From: Calothrix parasitica NIES-267
Lineage (GTDB): Bacteria; Cyanobacteriota; Cyanobacteriia; Cyanobacteriales; Nostocaceae
Direction: 5' to 3'
Length of the DNA stretch: 64,000 bases
Assembly (NCBI RefSeq): GCF_002368095.1
Contig: NZ_AP018227.1
Coordinates: 8,280,001-8,344,000 of the forward strand
The notes beneath the pieces are model-generated. The model saw only the letters and a list, made by a program, of their open reading frames with translations, searched no databases and was not told the origin of the DNA. Positions 28,005-37,189 of the stretch are shown here, in pieces; position 1 is the first letter of the stretch; each line of letters opens with the position of its first letter. The translations under genes and the position numbers were made by a program.

Positions 28005-29378
28005 ATGACAAGTTTGTTTAAACATGATTGTGGGTCAATATCCGAGCAATTAACTGTATCTAGTGCAGATTACAGCTTACTTACAGACCTTTATCAATTG
28101 ACAATGGCAGCTTGTTATAAGGGCGAAAACCTAGACCAAAAAACAGCTTGTTTTGAATTATTTGCTCGAAGACTTCCGGAAGGATTTGGTTATTTGATTG
28201 CAATGGGATTATCCCAGGTGCTGGAATATTTAGAAAAATTTAGCTTTAGCTCCAATCAGATACAAGCTTTGCAAGAAACGGGGATTTTTGCATCTGCTCC
28301 TCCACAGTTTTGGTCTTTGCTAGAGTCTGGAAGATTTACGGGTGATGTGTGGGCTGTTCCAGAAGGGACTGCGGTATTTGCTATGGAGCCGCTATTGAGA
28401 ATTGAAGCACCTTTATGGCAAGCACAGTTAGTTGAAACTTATCTACTTAATACCATTAATTACCAGACATTGATTGCAACTAGAGCAGCACGTTTGCGAA
28501 GTGTTGCTGGAGAAAAAACAAAACTTTTGGAGTTTGGTACGAGACGAGCATTTAGTCCCCAAGCGTCATTATGGGCAGCCAGAGCAGCTTTAGCGGGGGG
28601 ATTGGATGCCACATCTAATGTTTTAGCAGCTTTACAGTTGGGTGAAAAACCGAGCGGTACCATGGCTCATGCTTTGATAATGGCACTTTGTGCTTTAGAA
28701 GGTAGTGAAGAAAAAGCTTTTACAACATTCCATCAATACTTTCCAGAAGCTCCATTGTTAATTGATACTTACGATACAATCGCTGCTGCTCATAAATTGG
28801 AAGCTAAGGTCAAAGCGGGAGAAATAAAATTAACTGGAATTAGATTAGATTCTGGAGATTTGGTAGCATTATCAAAACAAGTCAGAGAAATATTGCCAGA
28901 TGTATCAATTTTTGCCAGTGGGGATATAGACGAATGGGAAATTGCCAGACTTAAACAAAATAATGCTCAAATTGATGGTTATGGAATAGGAACCAAATTA
29001 GTGACAGGTAATCCCGTGAATGGAGTTTATAAACTTGTGGAGATAGATGGTATTCCCGTAATGAAGCAGTCAAGCGGTAAAGTTAGTTACCCAGGGAGAA
29101 AGCAGATTTTTCGTGAATTTGTAGAAGGTCAACTTAAGAGCGATACTTTAGGATTATTTTCGGAAAATCATCCGGGAAAACAAGCTTTATTAAATTTATG
29201 TATGAAAGACGGTCAACGCTTGGAACCATCTTGTACGATTAAATCAATTAGAAAACGAACAGCCGCTTCAGTAGCTAGTTTACCTGCTTATATTAAAGAT
29301 ATAAATTCACCTAAATCAACCGAGGTAGAAATTTCAGTATCATTACAAGAATTGACTGGAAAAATAAAAAAAGGTTGA
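28005..29378 (+). CDS. pncB: Nicotinate phosphoribosyltransferase
   Basis: 457 residues. It makes nicotinate mononucleotide from nicotinate and PRPP with ATP, the entry step of the Preiss-Handler NAD pathway. Motifs: LLTDLYQLTMAACY at the N-terminus, LEFGTRRAFSPQASLWAARA, GGLDATSNVLAA, GTMAHALIMAL, RLDSGDLVALSKQVRE and GYGIGTKLVTG. The ATG at 28005 starts the family N-terminus. It is the first gene of a plus-strand cluster with nadD, an NrtR-like regulator and nadE. Confidence 0.95.
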   Translation: MTSLFKHDCGSISEQLTVSSADYSLLTDLYQLTMAACYKGENLDQKTACFELFARRLPEGFGYLIAMGLSQVLEYLEKFSFSSNQIQALQETGIFASAPPQFWSLLESGRFTGDVWAVPEGTAVFAMEPLLRIEAPLWQAQLVETYLLNTINYQTLIATRAARLRSVAGEKTKLLEFGTRRAFSPQASLWAARAALAGGLDATSNVLAALQLGEKPSGTMAHALIMALCALEGSEEKAFTTFHQYFPEAPLLIDTYDTIAAAHKLEAKVKAGEIKLTGIRLDSGDLVALSKQVREILPDVSIFASGDIDEWEIARLKQNNAQIDGYGIGTKLVTGNPVNGVYKLVEIDGIPVMKQSSGKVSYPGRKQIFREFVEGQLKSDTLGLFSENHPGKQALLNLCMKDGQRLEPSCTIKSIRKRTAASVASLPAYIKDINSPKSTEVEISVSLQELTGKIKKG

Positions 29379-29530
29379 AACATCGAGCAATTAACAGTGA
29401 ATATTAAAAATTCTTTTATTTAATTAGCGATCCACCACATTCATTCTACGGGGTTAGCCTTATTTAATCAAAAATAAAATTAGTAGTAAAAAAGGTTTAT
29501 CAATTTTAATTCTTCTCTGCTATATAACCA

Positions 29531-29554
29531 CTAAGTAAGTCAGCACAAATAAAC
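29531..29554 (+). promoter_or_regulatory. Second copy of the 24-base motif, upstream of nadD
   Basis: Identical to 27807-27830 and about 140 bases before nadD. The following bases also resemble each other loosely (ATAAAC...TATGYAAC). The rest of the 316-base spacer 29379-29694 contains a TAACTAA heptamer tract at 29668-29692 abutting the nadD start and a remnant of a GCGATTGCTTCG-type repeat. Confidence 0.35.
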
Positions 29555-29694
29555 CTAACTATGTAACGGACTGTAAATAGACTTCAAAACCTTGCGATTG
29601 CTTCGTTTCACGTAGTGACCCTCGCTTCGGACATACCTTGAATTTTTAAGGCCGACCTAGTTAACCACGAATAACTAATAACTAATAACTAATT

Positions 29695-30294
29695 ATGAAA
29701 ATTGCATTATTTGGTACAAGTGCAGATCCTCCAACATCCGGACATCAAGCAGTATTAATTTGGTTATCCCATAATTATGATTATGTAGCTGTTTGGGCAG
29801 CAGATAACCCTTTCAAATCTCACCAAACATCTTTAGAAAATCGCGTCGAAATGCTGCGATTATTAATTGCGGATATTAATCCACGAAGAGAAAGCGTGAA
29901 TTTGGAACAGGAATTAAGTCATTTAAGAACCGTTACTACAGTTGAAAATGCCAAACGACGTTGGGGTAATGAAACTGAATTTGTTGTTGTAATTGGTTCG
30001 GATTTACTCGGTCAATTTCAGCGCTGGTATAAAATTAAAGATTTATTGCAACAAGCAGAAGTTTTGGTAATACCAAGACCTGGATATACGATAGAGAATG
30101 ACCATTTAGACAAAATACGCGATTTGGGAGGAAAAATTACCGTAGCGAACCTTACAGGATTAGATGTTTCTTCAACAGCATATCGCGAACATGGCGACCT
30201 TCAAGCTTTAACACCCTCTGTAGCTGCTTATATTAATCAAAAGCATTTATACGAATGCCAGGACTCAACCAAAACAAAACTTTACTTTCACTAA
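29695..30294 (+). CDS. nadD: Nicotinate-nucleotide adenylyltransferase
   Basis: 199 residues. It adenylylates nicotinate mononucleotide to deamido-NAD. The nucleotidyltransferase start IALFGTSADPPTSGHQAVL carries the GxxxPxHxGH-like loop, and the C-terminal VSSTAYREHG is the ISSTxxR signature. The reading frame overlaps the next gene by 40 bases, indicating translational coupling. Confidence 0.93.
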   Translation: MKIALFGTSADPPTSGHQAVLIWLSHNYDYVAVWAADNPFKSHQTSLENRVEMLRLLIADINPRRESVNLEQELSHLRTVTTVENAKRRWGNETEFVVVIGSDLLGQFQRWYKIKDLLQQAEVLVIPRPGYTIENDHLDKIRDLGGKITVANLTGLDVSSTAYREHGDLQALTPSVAAYINQKHLYECQDSTKTKLYFH

Positions 30295-31001
30295 ATCAAC
30301 AACCCTTAGCCGATTTCAAAGTTGGTGTTGATAATGCTATTTTCTCAGTTGATATTGCTCAAAATAGGCTGATGGTTCTATTAGTAATGCGGTCTTGCGA
30401 ACCATTTGCAAATACTTGGGGTCTTCCAGGTACTTTAGTTCGTGAAGGAGAGTCTTTAGAAAATGCTGCTTATAGAATTATGGCAGAGAAAATTTGTGTT
30501 GAAAATCTTTATTTAGAGCAGCTATATACTTTTGGTGGTCCCGAACGCGACCCAAGGGAAGCTAGTGATAGTTATGGAGTGCGTTATTTATCAGTCAGTT
30601 ATTTTGCATTGGTGCGATTTGAGGAAGCAAAATTAATTACCGATAGCGTTGCGGATGTCGCTTGGTATCCTATCAAAGAAATACCATCATTAGCTTTTGA
30701 CCATAATGAAATTATTTCATACGGATACAAGCGTTTGCGAAATAAATTAGAGTATTCTCCTGTCGCTTTTGATGTACTACCAGAACAGTTTACTTTAAAC
30801 GATTTATACCAGTTTTATACTACTGTTTTAGGAGATAATTTTTCTGACTATTCTAATTTTCGCGCTCGTTTATTAAAGCTAGGATTTTTATGCGATACCG
30901 GAACCAAAGTTTCGCGAGGAGCAGGTCGTCCTGCTAGTTTATATAAGTTTGACGCGGAAGCTTTTACACCTTTTAAAGATAAGCCTTTAGTCTTTATTTA
31001 A
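30255..31001 (+). CDS. Nudix-fold protein, likely NAD regulator NrtR
   Basis: 248 residues. The N-terminal ~150 residues are a Nudix domain, but its box reads G-TLVREGESLENAAYRIMAEK-I: where the active enzyme needs R-E-x-x-E-E, this protein has R-I-M-A-E-K, losing two acidic residues. The C-terminal ~80 residues (FTLNDLYQFYTTVLGDNFSD, LKLGFLCDTGTK, GRPASLYKF) resemble the winged helix of NrtR. This architecture, catalytic loss plus DNA-binding tail, defines NrtR repressors of NAD genes, and the gene overlaps nadD between pncB and nadE. Alternative: an ADP-ribose or related Nudix hydrolase with weak activity. Confidence 0.82.
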   Translation: MPGLNQNKTLLSLNQQPLADFKVGVDNAIFSVDIAQNRLMVLLVMRSCEPFANTWGLPGTLVREGESLENAAYRIMAEKICVENLYLEQLYTFGGPERDPREASDSYGVRYLSVSYFALVRFEEAKLITDSVADVAWYPIKEIPSLAFDHNEIISYGYKRLRNKLEYSPVAFDVLPEQFTLNDLYQFYTTVLGDNFSDYSNFRARLLKLGFLCDTGTKVSRGAGRPASLYKFDAEAFTPFKDKPLVFI

Positions 31002-31273
31002 TACTGATTAAGTGTTGATTAAAAATCTATAAAATCTAATATGTATTTATTGATAAATATAGACAAGGAATATTATAAAAACAATGCGATACTTTTTCAT
31101 AAAGTGAATATCATCATCGAAAGGAATTAAATAAGCCACTGAAATAGCTTTGTTTTACAGAATTTCTTGCCTACTCTTAATTACAAATCTACAAATATAA
31201 ATTACTAATTCTATAATTTATAGATTGTTTTGTTATTTCTAAGAGTTTCTATCCCCTACCCTCTAATTAATAA

Positions 31274-32977
31274 ATGAAAATTACAATAGCGCAAATTAAT
31301 CCAATTATTGGCGATTTACCTGGCAATACTCAAAAGATTCTAGAAGCTGCGAATAAAGCAGCGGTAGAAAAAACAAATTTATTGTTAACTCCGGAACTTT
31401 CTTTATGTGGCTATCCTCCAAGAGATTTATTATTAAAACCTGACTTTGTAGAAGCTATGGATATAGCCTTACAACAGCTAGCTACAGATTTACCTCCTGA
31501 TTTAGGAGTACTAGTCGGAACAGTTGAAAATAATCCAAAGGCAGGTATTACTGGTGGAAAATCCCTATATAACAGCGTTGCTTTATTGCAAGAGGGAAAA
31601 GTAAAACAAGTTTTTCACAAGCGATTATTACCTACTTATGACGTATTTGATGAACATCGCTATTTTGAGCCGGGATTACAAACTAATTATTTCACTTTCG
31701 ATAGCGTTAAAATTGGCGTAACTATTTGCGAAGATTTATGGAATGATGAAGAATTTTTTGGTAAGCGTAGTTATTCGATAAATCCAATCGCCGAACTATC
31801 AAAGCTAGATGTAAATCTAATTGTAAATTTATCAGCTTCACCTTATACATTTGGTAAACAGCACTTCAGAGAAGCAATGTTAAAGCATAGTGCTACACGC
31901 TTTGATAAACCAATTATATATGTCAATCAGGTCGGTGGTAATGACGATTTGATTTTTGATGGTAGAAGTTTTGCTTTGAATAGGAGTGGAGAAATAATCT
32001 CTCGTGCTTGTGGTTTCGAGAGTGATTTAAGACAAATAGAATTTGATATACAACAGCAAGATTTAAAGATTAGTTCTATTGCAGATAATTATGAATCCGA
32101 CGACGAAGAAATTTGGCAAGCTTTGGTCTTAGGAGTACGAGATTACGTCCAAAAATGTGGTTTTTCTAAAGTCGTATTGGGTTTAAGTGGTGGTATTGAT
32201 TCATCAATTGTTGCAGCAATAGCCAGCGCTGCTTTAGGAAAAGAAAACGTGCTTGGTGTATTAATGCCTTCCCCTTATAGTTCTGAATCATCTATTAAGG
32301 ACGCAGATGATTTAGCAACAAATTTGGGCATCAAAACAGAAAAGTTGCCCATAGGAAATTTAATGCAATCCTATGATGAAACTTTCGCAGAATTATTTGC
32401 TAATACTGAATTTGGGTTGGCAGAAGAGAATATCCAATCTCGAATTCGCGGCAACTTATTGATGGCGATTTCTAATAAGTTTGGTTATCTTTTACTCTCA
32501 ACTGGTAACAAGTCAGAAATGGCGGTTGGTTACTGCACTCTGTATGGTGATATGAATGGTGGTTTAGCTGTTATAGCAGATGTTCCTAAAACCCGCGTTT
32601 ACTCAATTTGTCATTGGTTAAATAGAAATGAAGAAGTTATTCCTCAAAATGTTTTAATTAAACCACCAAGCGCAGAGCTAAAACCCGGTCAGGTAGACCA
32701 AGATTCATTACCAGATTACGACATTTTAGATGATATTTTACACCGTCTCATTAATGATTATCAGTCAGTAGAGCAAATCATTAAAGCGGGTCATAATGCA
32801 GAAATTGTTAATCGAATTATTAAAATGGTCGCGCGGGCTGAATTTAAGCGCAGACAAGCACCTCCAGGAATCAAAATTACCGACCGCGCTTTTGGTACCG
32901 GCTGGCGAATGCCTATTGCTAGTAATTGGTTAGCAATCAAAAATATTCATCAAAACAAAACTTTAACTATCTCTTAG
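31274..32977 (+). CDS. nadE: Glutamine-dependent NAD+ synthetase
   Basis: 567 residues, the two-domain type. The N-terminal amidase (nitrilase fold) has the Glu in TPELSLCGYPPRDLL, Lys in FHKRLLPTYDVFDE and Cys in GVTICEDLWND. The C-terminal synthetase has the PP-loop VLGLSGGIDSSIVAAI and the STGNKSEMAVGYCTLYGD motif. It converts deamido-NAD to NAD with ATP and glutamine. It follows the NrtR-like gene after 272 bases, a spacer without clear terminator. Confidence 0.97.
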   Translation: MKITIAQINPIIGDLPGNTQKILEAANKAAVEKTNLLLTPELSLCGYPPRDLLLKPDFVEAMDIALQQLATDLPPDLGVLVGTVENNPKAGITGGKSLYNSVALLQEGKVKQVFHKRLLPTYDVFDEHRYFEPGLQTNYFTFDSVKIGVTICEDLWNDEEFFGKRSYSINPIAELSKLDVNLIVNLSASPYTFGKQHFREAMLKHSATRFDKPIIYVNQVGGNDDLIFDGRSFALNRSGEIISRACGFESDLRQIEFDIQQQDLKISSIADNYESDDEEIWQALVLGVRDYVQKCGFSKVVLGLSGGIDSSIVAAIASAALGKENVLGVLMPSPYSSESSIKDADDLATNLGIKTEKLPIGNLMQSYDETFAELFANTEFGLAEENIQSRIRGNLLMAISNKFGYLLLSTGNKSEMAVGYCTLYGDMNGGLAVIADVPKTRVYSICHWLNRNEEVIPQNVLIKPPSAELKPGQVDQDSLPDYDILDDILHRLINDYQSVEQIIKAGHNAEIVNRIIKMVARAEFKRRQAPPGIKITDRAFGTGWRMPIASNWLAIKNIHQNKTLTIS

Positions 32978-33202
32978 AAAGCATCTTCTACAGAAAAATA
33001 CAGCTTAATTTTAATTAATAAGAATTGTTTTGACTAATTTTTAGTGATTATTATCTCACTTGAGGTGAGTATTTATTAATTATTGGATGACGACTTTAGT
33101 AAAACCTTAGCAAAATCCTATTCTTTATGTTTGTCGCATATAATTAATTAGAAATCGATAATTCCTAAGCTTATAACAGTTAAGTTATATTTCTGTAATT
33201 TA

Positions 33203-34561
33203 ATGGATGACTTTTATCAACAATTATCTCAATTAAAGCAAATAAATAAAAAACTTAAGCAAGATATGTCCGAACGTGATTTACTTGAAGAAAAGCTACG
33301 TAGCTCAGAAAATAAAGTACGAGCGATTTTTGAAGCAATGACGGACATTGTACTTATTATCCATGCTGAAAAAAATGAACTTAGTAACGTAGAAATAATT
33401 CCGACCAAATATATTAATTCACATAATAGTGATATAGATTTAATCGGAGAAACCGTAGAATACTTTTTTCAAGAACAACTTCAATCTACCTGGTTGGAAC
33501 AAGTTAACCAAGCATTAAAATTAGTACAAACAATTCATTATGATTATAGTTTGCTTGTAGAAAATCATGAATACTGGTTTAGTGCTAGTATTTCACCTAT
33601 TGGCGAAACTCAAGTTGTTTGGGTCGCACGAGATATTAGCGAGCGTAAACGTGCAGAAGAAGCACTTCAAGAATCAGAATTACGAGAGCGAAAAAAGTCA
33701 CAGGAACTAGAAACAACTCTTGCAAAATTAAAGCTAACTCAAGCAAGATTGCTACTTTCTGAAAAGATGGCGTCTTTAGGGAGTTTAGTTGCAGGTATAG
33801 CTCATGAAATTAATAATCCTACCACCTTTATTTATGGAAATATTGAGATAGCAGAAGGTTATTCCAAAGACCTACTATATTTAATTACATTGTATCAAAA
33901 GCATTACCCACAACCAGCTATAGAAATTAGTAAGCAGACAAACGATATTGATTTAGATTTTATTATTAAGGATTTTCCTAATTTGCTTGACTCAATGAAT
34001 CAAGGTGTAAGCAGAATTACTCAGATAGTTCAATCTTTAAAAGATTTCTCTCATCTTGATGAAGCAACTTGTAAGCGTGTAGATATTCATGCAGGTCTTG
34101 ATAATACAGTATTGTTGCTGCAACATCGAATTAATCAAATTCCTCATCGAACAAAAATCCATATCGTCAAAGAATATACTCAATTACCTAAAATAGAATG
34201 TTATCCCAAAAAGCTAAATCAAGTATTTATGAACTTACTTTCTAATGCAATTGATGCATTAGAAGAAGCAATAGCAAAAAATAATATTCTTGACCCCCAG
34301 ATTCGTATTGTCACAGAAACTTCAGATGATAAAGCTGTAATTCGCATTGCTGACAATGGTATTGGAATAAATCAAGATGTAAAGGAACGCTTATTTGACC
34401 CTTTTTTTACTACAAAAGAAGTTGGAAAAGGAACTGGAATGGGGTTAGCAGTTAGCTATCAAATTATAGTTGATAACCATCAAGGAGAACTTCAGTACGT
34501 TTCTGAGGTGGGAAAAGGAACAGAATTTATCATTTCAATCCCTTTATGTTTAAGTTTGTAG
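33203..34561 (+). CDS. PAS-domain sensor histidine kinase
   Basis: 452 residues. A short coiled coil (1-35) leads to a PAS fold (about 35-150, ending VWVARDISERKRAEEAL). The dimerization domain has phospho-acceptor His201 in VAGIAHEINNP. The ATPase core shows N box MNLLSNAIDALEE, G1 IADNGIGI, F box LFDPFFTT and G2 GTGMGLAVSYQI. No membrane segment, so cytosolic. The kinase part closely parallels the C-terminus of the large kinase at 40910-46603 (shared HEINNP, SLKDF/GLRNF, KEY-QLP and CYP blocks). No response regulator is adjacent. Confidence 0.92.
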   Translation: MDDFYQQLSQLKQINKKLKQDMSERDLLEEKLRSSENKVRAIFEAMTDIVLIIHAEKNELSNVEIIPTKYINSHNSDIDLIGETVEYFFQEQLQSTWLEQVNQALKLVQTIHYDYSLLVENHEYWFSASISPIGETQVVWVARDISERKRAEEALQESELRERKKSQELETTLAKLKLTQARLLLSEKMASLGSLVAGIAHEINNPTTFIYGNIEIAEGYSKDLLYLITLYQKHYPQPAIEISKQTNDIDLDFIIKDFPNLLDSMNQGVSRITQIVQSLKDFSHLDEATCKRVDIHAGLDNTVLLLQHRINQIPHRTKIHIVKEYTQLPKIECYPKKLNQVFMNLLSNAIDALEEAIAKNNILDPQIRIVTETSDDKAVIRIADNGIGINQDVKERLFDPFFTTKEVGKGTGMGLAVSYQIIVDNHQGELQYVSEVGKGTEFIISIPLCLSL

Positions 34562-34764
34562 CCAAACAATCTTTAAGCTAATTTATCTATTTTTATCTAC
34601 AGATTTTTTAACTAAATATTGATATCACTATCACTTTATCTTCGGAAAGATATACTTTCATCTTTCGATGGAAGCAGTTTATTCAAAAATTCTCTCTTAT
34701 GTTAGTTTTCATCTCTGAGTCTAATACTAAATAATGAATGTAATGAAACTCGGTACAAAATCAA
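34562..34764. other. Spacer after the histidine kinase gene
   Basis: About 200 bases with no clear gene or hairpin. It precedes a possible small frame at 34765-34923; the stretch 34924-35276 beyond that frame is likewise featureless apart from an unsupported open frame. Confidence 0.4.
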
Positions 34765-34923
34765 ATGAATAAATATTTGATTATGAAAAAGACTGAAGTA
34801 TCCATATCAGAACTTTTACAGCAATCAATGGAGCTTCAGGAACGTTCTAAAATACTTCAAGAACGCTCAAATACTTATAAAAAGATATTTAAGCAATGCA
34901 TTAAGAGGTCGCAATCGCATTAA
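34765..34923 (+). CDS. Possible 52-residue helical peptide
   Basis: MNKYLIMKKTEVSISELLQQ followed by SMELQERSKILQERSNTYKK. The middle contains the near-repeat LQERSKI LQERSNT and would form an amphipathic helix. No clear ribosome-binding site and no recognised family. It may be real but support is weak. Confidence 0.3.
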   Translation: MNKYLIMKKTEVSISELLQQSMELQERSKILQERSNTYKKIFKQCIKRSQSH

Positions 34924-35276
34924 AAAATTAAGTCAATTTTAAATAGTTTGAAAGACCTCTTGTATGTTCTTGTGAATGGGAATAGCTTACTAGTTTTGTA
35001 TTTAGTTATAAGATGTTATGAATTTTTTCGTAGTTTGTTGAGAATGAAGCAAGTGGGATAATTATATTCTTATTTCCAATTCCCACTTTGCTTCGAGCTA
35101 GTATTGATAAATAACACAAGCAAACCAAGTAAATAACATGCTCAAGTGATGCACTCTTAATTACCTGCACAATTTTTAAGAATGTAGACAAGCAGATTAT
35201 TTTTCCCACTATCCAAAGTAAGTAGAAAGCATCAGCAACTTTTACGAATATATACGAGAGACAAATCCGAATTAGC

Positions 35277-35957
35277 TTATCCTTCGATATCTCGTAACAT
35301 AGCATCTATCCGAGCAACAGCATCCCACTTTTTCTGCGTTTCGTATAGATTCAGTGCCTTCTTCAAAGCACCTGCTGCTTCTTTTGACTGACCTTTTTTC
35401 ATCAGAATTCTACCTCGTAACTCATAAGCTTGAGGGTTCTTGGGGTCTAATTCTACAATTTTTTCGTATGCCCATTTAGCATTCTCATATTCCCCCAAAC
35501 GCAATAATATTAAAGCTAATCCTACGTAGGCATTAACATTTTCGCGATTGATTTGTATAGACTTACGATAAGCTGTTTTAGCTGTTTTATTGTCGCCCAT
35601 ACTACCGCTAACGTAAGCTAAGGCATATTGATAATCAGCATTGTCTGGATTTAACGATACAGCACGGCGGTAAGATGCTAGCGCTGCTCGATAATTTCCT
35701 TGCTGGGCATACAAATAACCGATACCAGAATAAATGCTGCCGTTTTTGGGTTCTAGACTCGAGGCTTCTTGATAAACTCTGATTGCGCCATTATAATCAC
35801 CAGATTTTACCAGCCTGCGCCCTTCATCCAACAGTCTTTTAACCTGCTGAGTGCTTTTTTGCGCTACTTTTATTTCAGCCCGAGCCTCAGAAGGCATTGC
35901 AGAAGCAACACTTCCTACTAAGAGAACACTGATGAGAGAATATGTTCGATTGTACAC
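35277..35957 (-). CDS. Secreted TPR protein
   Basis: 226 residues. The N-terminus is a signal peptide (MYNRTYSLISVLLVGSVASA followed by MPSEARA). Four to five TPR units follow (GDYNGAIRVYQEASSLEP, GNYRAALASYRRAVSLNP, GDNKTAKTAYRKSIQINR, GEYENAKWAYEKIVELDP, GQSKEAAGALKKALNLYE). TPR proteins act as scaffolds; this one is expected in the periplasm or thylakoid lumen. The partner is unknown and there is no operon. Confidence 0.88.
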   Translation of the reverse strand: MYNRTYSLISVLLVGSVASAMPSEARAEIKVAQKSTQQVKRLLDEGRRLVKSGDYNGAIRVYQEASSLEPKNGSIYSGIGYLYAQQGNYRAALASYRRAVSLNPDNADYQYALAYVSGSMGDNKTAKTAYRKSIQINRENVNAYVGLALILLRLGEYENAKWAYEKIVELDPKNPQAYELRGRILMKKGQSKEAAGALKKALNLYETQKKWDAVARIDAMLRDIEG

Positions 35958-36495
35958 AGTTGAATACCTGAAAGTTTTCGCAACTTTACTACAACTTAAA
36001 TTTATGCTTGTCCATTAAAACAAAAATATTGAATTTTGAAAACTCCATTAGCTTACTTTTTCTCAACTTCATCATTAATTTATCGTTGACACTATACAAA
36101 AGCATTTATTCTCAGTATTTATTCGGTTTAATATCTTTATTTTGCTATTTTAGGCAATAAACCTCTGTATTCAGTAATTTTACTGTTGAAAGCTAGTTTT
36201 TTGAAGAAAATATATTCTCATGTGTGATTTTGTTATCCTCGATTCAATCTTTTTATAATGTATTGCTCTTTACAACAGAGCAATATAATCTGGTTTTCGA
36301 CTTTCATAAATTTTTCATTTATCAATCGGATTTTATTTTTTGATTCTATTAACTCCGAACAGAAGTTTATCCCTGAAACGGAAATTTTATTCTCTAATAA
36401 AGTAATAATCATCTAATAAAGGTCAGATGGGAGGATTTATTTGATTCCACAATAAATAAAAATGGAATTATAAACTAGCGAAGGAAGGTTGACAG
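35958..36495. other. Divergent intergenic region
   Basis: About 540 AT-rich bases between the TPR gene (minus) and the YbjQ gene (plus), which must contain both promoters. No repeat, RNA gene or conserved operator is evident. Confidence 0.45.
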
Positions 36496-36825
36496 ATGAT
36501 TATCAGCACTACTGATGTAATTCAAGGAGCTATTGTTGAATCCTATCTAGGGGTTGTAACGGCAGAAGTTGTTTACGGTAGTAATTTTATGCGAGATTTT
36601 TTCGCAGGCTTAAGAGATATTGTTGGTGGACGAACGGGTAGTTATGAAAAGTTATTTGAAGAAGGACAGCAAAAAGCACTTGCGGAATTAGAAAAGCGCG
36701 CACAGCGTTTGGGAGCAAATGCTGTTGTCGGGATTGAAGTTGATACCGGTACAATCAATGTTGACCAATCCGGTGTTTTACTGCTGATTACTGCTGTCGG
36801 TACTGCTGTCAAGATTCGCCAATAA
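36496..36825 (+). CDS. YbjQ/UPF0145 family protein
   Basis: 109 residues, full length for the family. It has the family blocks VIQGAIVESYLGVVTAEVVYG, FFAGLRDIVGGRTGSYEKLF and RAQRLGANAVVGIEVD. UPF0145 proteins form pentamers in crystal structures and are sometimes described as putative heavy-metal binding; function is not established. Start ATG at 36496 with an AGGAAGG site upstream. Confidence 0.9.
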   Translation: MIISTTDVIQGAIVESYLGVVTAEVVYGSNFMRDFFAGLRDIVGGRTGSYEKLFEEGQQKALAELEKRAQRLGANAVVGIEVDTGTINVDQSGVLLLITAVGTAVKIRQ

Positions 36826-36871
36826 TATCAATCACGACGACAAGTTTTTGTACAGCATCTTACTTAATTAC

Positions 36872-36999
36872 AGGACTTACGCAAAGCAAAATTGTCATTG
36901 CGAACCGAAACGGAGTGTAGGGAAGCAATCCCAAGGTTTCGAGAGATTACGTCGCTGTCGCTCGTAATGACGCAATTACGTTACTTTTGCGTAAGTCCT
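36872..36999. repeat. MITE-like element, family A copy 2
   Basis: 128 bases bounded by AGGACTTACGCAA (36872-36884) and TTGCGTAAGTCCT (36987-36999). The interior carries TCATTGCGAACC...TCGTAATGACG, an imperfect palindrome. It lies between ybjQ and ndhB, in the 360-base spacer that otherwise shows no feature. Confidence 0.8.
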
Positions 37000-37189
37000 A
37001 AATTATTTTGAAAGCAGCTTATGACAAGTGCTTTCTATTTGCGGATGAAATAGTACAAATGTTTGGCGATACAAATTGAAAGGTTGAATTTAACTTCTAT
37101 CTTTGATGATTTTGGTGAAATAACAGTAAAAAACAATAGAATTAACAAAGTTAGTCTGAAAGTCGCTGGAGTCGAAACCGGTATATCTC

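Noticed and set aside
35006..35305. 99-residue hydrophobic open frame on the minus strand, overlapping the TPR gene end by 29 bases
   Set aside because: Composition is that of AT-rich non-coding sequence, no family similarity and no ribosome-binding site; tail-to-start overlap with a real gene is not convincing.
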